DNA from: Actinoplanes solisilvae
GTDB taxonomy: Bacteria; Actinomycetota; Actinomycetes; Mycobacteriales; Micromonosporaceae
NCBI RefSeq assembly: GCF_003999975.1
Contig: NZ_RJAC01000007.1
Location: forward strand, 287,404 to 351,403
DNA: 64,000 bases
Direction: 5' to 3'
The notes beneath the pieces are model-generated. The model saw nothing but the letters and a program-made list of their open reading frames with translations. It made no database searches and was not told where the DNA came from. A program made the translations under genes and the position numbers. Below are positions 60,810 to 64,000 of the stretch, piece by piece. Each line of letters begins with the position of its first letter. Within the stretch, counting starts at the first letter, position 1.

Positions 60810-62096
60810 GTGCACATGAGAAGAAGCGCGGCGGCCCTATTGCTGGTCGCCTCCGGCCTCGCCGGTTGTGGCGGCGGGGACGGCGGGTCGAACTCGCTGA
60901 CCTACTACATCGCCGACGCCGCCCAGGAAGACGTGGCGACCCGCTGCGCGACCGAGTCCGGCGGCGCCTACGCGTTCAACATCCAGCGCCTGCCCAACAC
61001 CGCGGCCGGCGGGCGCGAGCAGCTCCTGCGCCGCCTCGCCGCCGAGGACCGCTCGATGGACATCGTCAGCGTGGACCCGCCGTTCATGGCCGAGTTCGCC
61101 AACGCCGGCTTCCTGCGCCCGTTCACCAACGCCGAACGCCAGGAGTTCTCCGACGGCATCCTGGCCGGCCCGCTCGAGCAGTCCACCTTCCGCGACACCC
61201 TCTATTCAGCCCCCCTGTACGGCAACACGCAGCTCCTCTGGTACCGCAAGTCCGTCCTGCAGAAGGCGGGCGTCGACCCCGCGGCCGGCCCCGTCACCTG
61301 GGACCAGCTCATCGAGGGCGCGACCAAGGCCGGCGTGACCGTGGCCGCCCAGGGCCGCCGCAACGAGAGCCTGATGGTCTGGGTCAACGCGCTGATCGCC
61401 TCAGCCGGCGGCTCGATCCTCGCCGAGGGCTCCGAGAACCTCCCCTCCGACCAGGTCAAGGGCGGCATCGACACCGAGGCCGGCGCCGAGGCGGCCCGCA
61501 TCATGCACGACCTCGCCGTGTCCCCGGCCGCGCCCGCCGGGTTCAGCACCGCCGGTGAGGAGGACTCGCGGGCCGCGTTCCAGGAGGCCGACGGCGGCTT
61601 CATGGTCAACTGGCCGTACGTCTGGGCCGCGATGGACTCCGCCATCGAGGAGGGCTCGCTGCCGGCGAACTTCAAGGACGACGTCGGCTGGACCACCTAT
61701 CCGCGCGTCGCCGCCGGAACCGAGGCCGCGTCCCCGTCCGGTGGGCTGGGTCTGTCGATCAGTTCGTTCAGCCGCAAGCAGGAGCTCGCGGTCGAGGCGA
61801 CCCGCTGCCTCGCGTCGGCGCAGAGCCAGAAGGAGTTCATGCTCACCGCGGGCAACCCGGCCGCCCTGGGCGCGGTCTTCGACGACCCGGAGGTCCGCGA
61901 GAAGTTCCCGATGGCCGAGGAGATCCGCACCGGCCTCGACGCGGCCACGCCCCGCCCGGTCAGCCCGTACTACGGCGACGTCACCGGGGTCATCCAGACC
62001 GCCTTCCACCCGCCGGACGCGCTCTCGCCCGACACCACCCCGCGGGCGGCGAACTCGCTGCTCGAGGACGTGCTGCGCAACAAGCGACTGATCTAG
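60810..62096 (+). CDS. Sugar-binding lipoprotein of a CUT1 ABC importer
   Basis: The 428-residue protein starts at GTG 60810, with GAGGGG 8 nt upstream. A lipoprotein signal is clear (RRSAAALLLVASGLAGCGGG, lipobox LAGC). The mature protein has the class-I fold of CUT1 binding proteins: LTYYIADAAQEDVATRCATE, SMDIVSVDPPFMAEFANAG and GFMVNWPYVWAAMDSAIEEG. The order of conserved blocks resembles trehalose/maltose-type receptors such as LpqY or ThuE. It would capture a disaccharide or oligosaccharide and deliver it to the two permeases encoded next. Regulation by the divergent LacI protein is likely. Confidence 0.9.
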   Translation: MHMRRSAAALLLVASGLAGCGGGDGGSNSLTYYIADAAQEDVATRCATESGGAYAFNIQRLPNTAAGGREQLLRRLAAEDRSMDIVSVDPPFMAEFANAGFLRPFTNAERQEFSDGILAGPLEQSTFRDTLYSAPLYGNTQLLWYRKSVLQKAGVDPAAGPVTWDQLIEGATKAGVTVAAQGRRNESLMVWVNALIASAGGSILAEGSENLPSDQVKGGIDTEAGAEAARIMHDLAVSPAAPAGFSTAGEEDSRAAFQEADGGFMVNWPYVWAAMDSAIEEGSLPANFKDDVGWTTYPRVAAGTEAASPSGGLGLSISSFSRKQELAVEATRCLASAQSQKEFMLTAGNPAALGAVFDDPEVREKFPMAEEIRTGLDAATPRPVSPYYGDVTGVIQTAFHPPDALSPDTTPRAANSLLEDVLRNKRLI

Positions 62097-62104
62097 GAGC
62101 GGCC

Positions 62105-63058
62105 ATGAGCACGACGATTCCCGCCGCGCCCCCGCAGAAGGTTGCGGAAGCCGGCAAGACCACCCGGTTCCGGTTGACCGACCGCGCCCGGAAAGAACGC
62201 AACCTCGGCTGGATGCTGGCCGGGCCCGCCTTCTTCGTGATGGTCGCGGTCACCGGCTACCCCATCCTCAACGCCCTCTGGCTGTCGATGTTCGACTACC
62301 GGCTGACCGACCCGGCCGGGCGTGACTTCATCGGCCTCGGCAACTACCTGACGATCCTGACCGACGGACTGTTCTGGCGGCAGTTCGGCGTCACCTCGCT
62401 GATCACGGTGGTGACCGTCTCCGTCGAGCTGGTCCTCGGGTTCGGGCTGGCGATGGTCATGCACCGCGCCCTCTATCTGCGCACCGCTCTGCGAACGGCG
62501 ATCCTGGTGCCGTACGGGATCATCACCGTCGTCTCCGCCTATGCGTGGGCCTATGCGTTCAGCAACACGTACGGCTTCGTGAACGGCATTTTCGGGCTCG
62601 GTGAGTTCGACTGGTTCGGCGGAACGTGGTCGGCGCTGGCCGCGGTGTGTGTCGCCGAGATCTGGAAGACGACGCCGTTCATGTCGTTGCTGCTGCTCGC
62701 CGGCCTGGCCCAGATCCCCGACGACTACCTCGAGGCGGCCAAGGTCGACGGGGCCACGGCCTGGCAGCGCGTCAAACGGGTGATCCTGCCGAACATGAAG
62801 GCGGCCATCATGGTCGCGCTGCTGTTCCGCACCCTCGACGCGTTCCGGGTCTTCGACACCGTGTTCATCATGACCGCCGGCTCGCAGAACACCGAGACGC
62901 TGTCGTTCCTGGCCTACCGGCAGACGATCAGCCGCGTCATGGTCGGCCTCGGCTCCGCGGTCAGCGTGATCCTGGCGATCCTCGTCGTCCTCATCGCGGT
63001 CATGTTCGTGAAGGTCTTCAAGACGGATCTGTCGCAGCAGAGGGGGGACCGCAAGTGA
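62105..63058 (+). CDS. CUT1 sugar ABC transporter permease 1 (MalF-like)
   Basis: The 317-residue membrane protein starts 8 bp after the binding-protein stop, with GGAG upstream. It has six helices and an N-terminal basic segment. The EAA loop is YLEAAKVDGATAWQRVKRVI followed by LPNMKAAIM, which contacts the ATPase. The first helix region is LAGPAFFVMVAVTGYPILNA. It overlaps permease 2 by 4 bp. No ATPase gene is in the operon, so a shared MsiK-type ATPase is probably used, as in other actinomycetes. Confidence 0.95.
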   Translation: MSTTIPAAPPQKVAEAGKTTRFRLTDRARKERNLGWMLAGPAFFVMVAVTGYPILNALWLSMFDYRLTDPAGRDFIGLGNYLTILTDGLFWRQFGVTSLITVVTVSVELVLGFGLAMVMHRALYLRTALRTAILVPYGIITVVSAYAWAYAFSNTYGFVNGIFGLGEFDWFGGTWSALAAVCVAEIWKTTPFMSLLLLAGLAQIPDDYLEAAKVDGATAWQRVKRVILPNMKAAIMVALLFRTLDAFRVFDTVFIMTAGSQNTETLSFLAYRQTISRVMVGLGSAVSVILAILVVLIAVMFVKVFKTDLSQQRGDRK

Positions 63059-63885
63059 AGGTCAGCCGCAGGAACCAGATCTTCTGGATCGTCGGCGCGA
63101 TCCTGATCATCGCGTACGCGGTCATCCCGGTGCTGTGGATCGTCTCGCTCTCGTTCAAGGAGGGCGACGACATCACCAACAAGTCGTTCCTGCCCACCGT
63201 CTGGAGCTGGGAGAACTACCGTACGGTCTTCGCCTCCGACCTGTTCACCACCGCGTTGCGCAACTCGGTGGGCATGGCGCTGATCGCCACCACCATCTCG
63301 GTCATCCTGGCCACCCTGGCCGCGTACGCCATCTCGCGGCTCGACTTCCCGGGCAAGCGCCTGGTCCTCGGCGTCGCGCTCGCGATCACGGTCTTCCCGG
63401 TCATCGCGATCGCGACCCCGTTGTTCAACCTGTGGCGCACGATCGGGCTCTACGACACGTGGCTTGGCCTGATCATCCCGTACCTGTCCTATTCGCTGCC
63501 GCTGGCGGTCTACGTACTCGCCGCGTTCTTCCGTGAGATCCCGTGGGAGATGGAGCAGGCCGCCCAGGTCGACGGGGCCACCGCGTGGCAGGCGTTCCGC
63601 CGCGTGATCGTCCCGCTGGCCACCCCCGGCGTGTTCACGGCCGCGATCCTCACCTTCTTCGCGGTGTGGAACGACTTCGTCTTCGGCATCACGCTCACCT
63701 CGAGCGAGGCGGCCCGCCCGGTGCCCGCCGCGCTCGCCTTCTTCCAGGGCGCCTCGCAGTTCTCCCAGCCGACCGCGCCGATCGCGGCGGCCGCCGTGGT
63801 GGTCACGATCCCCGTGGTCATCCTCGTGCTGCTCTTCCAACGAAAGATCGTCGCCGGACTCACCAACGGCGCCGTCAAAGGCTGA
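63055..63885 (+). CDS. CUT1 sugar ABC transporter permease 2 (MalG-like)
   Basis: The 276-residue protein starts at GTG 63055 (VKVSRRNQIFWIVGAILIIA). AGGGGGGACC is upstream, and the GTG overlaps the stop of permease 1 (GTGA). It has six helices, the EAA loop EMEQAAQVDGATAWQAFRRV, and the C-terminal KIVAGLTNGAVKG typical of MalG-type permeases. In other genomes a glycosidase gene often follows. Here AGGAG and an ATG occur at 63896-63908, but the sequence then runs into the end of what appears to be a transposase. Confidence 0.95.
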   Translation: MKVSRRNQIFWIVGAILIIAYAVIPVLWIVSLSFKEGDDITNKSFLPTVWSWENYRTVFASDLFTTALRNSVGMALIATTISVILATLAAYAISRLDFPGKRLVLGVALAITVFPVIAIATPLFNLWRTIGLYDTWLGLIIPYLSYSLPLAVYVLAAFFREIPWEMEQAAQVDGATAWQAFRRVIVPLATPGVFTAAILTFFAVWNDFVFGITLTSSEAARPVPAALAFFQGASQFSQPTAPIAAAAVVVTIPVVILVLLFQRKIVAGLTNGAVKG

Positions 63886-63908
63886 AAGACATCCCAGGAG
63901 TTTGAATG

Positions 63909-64000
63909 TCAAGCGGCAGCGTCGATGAGGTGAGCGGACCAGGCGGTCGCCTCGTTGTAGGGTGTGCCGGTTTTGAGGCATCCGTGCAGGATGCCGACGA
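63909..64000 (-). mobile_element. C-terminal end of a probable transposase (partial, runs off window)
   Basis: Read on the minus strand, the last 30 codons before a TGA at 63911-63909 are VGILHGCLKTGTPYNEATAW followed by SAHLIDAAA. This resembles the C-terminus of IS110/IS116/IS902-type transposases as I recall them. The rest lies beyond the window. If correct, an insertion sequence sits within 25 bp of the sugar operon's last gene. The element's end cannot be placed, since IS110 elements have no terminal inverted repeats. Confidence 0.55.

Overview
The window is very GC-rich (around 70% by eye), with strong G/C at third codon positions, GTG and TTG starts and dense gene packing. Two DUF574-type SAM methyltransferases, several NarL-type two-component systems, a SARP-type regulator, a LuxR-family ATP-binding regulator and a sugar ABC system without its own ATPase all point to a filamentous actinomycete. 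Micromonosporaceae, perhaps Actinoplanes, is my inference; the chemoreceptor and secreted pectate lyase would suit a soil organism with motile spores. No tRNA, rRNA, CRISPR array, prophage or obvious antibiotic cluster was seen.

Layout. 1-4.9 kb: an edge-truncated thiamine-diphosphate decarboxylase, a DUF574 methyltransferase and a MacB-like efflux operon (fusion lipoprotein, ATPase, permease), all on the minus strand. 5-9.5 kb: a chemoreceptor, a LacI-type-operator-controlled pectate lyase and a histidine kinase whose tail repeat is cut by a stop codon. 9.6-20 kb: an HPF-like protein, an orphan response regulator, a LuxR/LAL regulator and a 2045-residue secreted subtilase with a duplicated beta-rich module. 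20-26.7 kb: an orphan histidine kinase with a second degenerate sensor half, a CPBP protease, a 3-dehydroshikimate dehydratase/HPPD-like fusion behind a TetR-like operator, and a kinase/regulator pair. 26.7-27.9 kb: two decayed genes. 28-40.3 kb: a second DUF574 methyltransferase, CGNR regulator, EamA exporter, another two-component pair, a second CPBP protease, AlkZ-like winged-helix protein, DedA protein, small proteins, a K+ channel with tandem RCK domains plus membrane partner, and a zinc alcohol dehydrogenase with a repeat-encoded tail. 40.3-43.5 kb: a less dense stretch with a GH3 glucosidase remnant, a 55-residue protein, a DUF1062 protein and a frameshifted PH-domain protein. 43.5-48.9 kb: a membrane protein/thiolase/nitronate monooxygenase operon and a DUF305/LVIVD divergent pair. 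48.9-58.8 kb: a lone NACHT NTPase, VOC protein, a two-component pair overlapping a convergent gene, an SDR/QueA-like operon, GNAT and SARP genes. 58.8-64 kb: a lipase and a LacI regulator divergent from a CUT1 sugar-uptake operon that ends at what looks like a transposase.

How the genes work together. The clearest unit is the sugar operon: the LacI-family repressor probably binds two operators around a recognisable promoter and controls the binding lipoprotein and two permeases, with energy from an ATPase encoded elsewhere. The pectate lyase and the dehydratase fusion also carry clear operator-like palindromes, giving a theme of plant-derived carbon use (pectin, quinate/shikimate, oligosaccharides). 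At least four genes are broken or remnant, and three convergent pairs overlap at their 3' ends. The most unusual features are the stop codon inside the kinase tail repeat, the kinase with a His-less second half, the subtilase module duplication, and the NACHT protein with no recognised partner.
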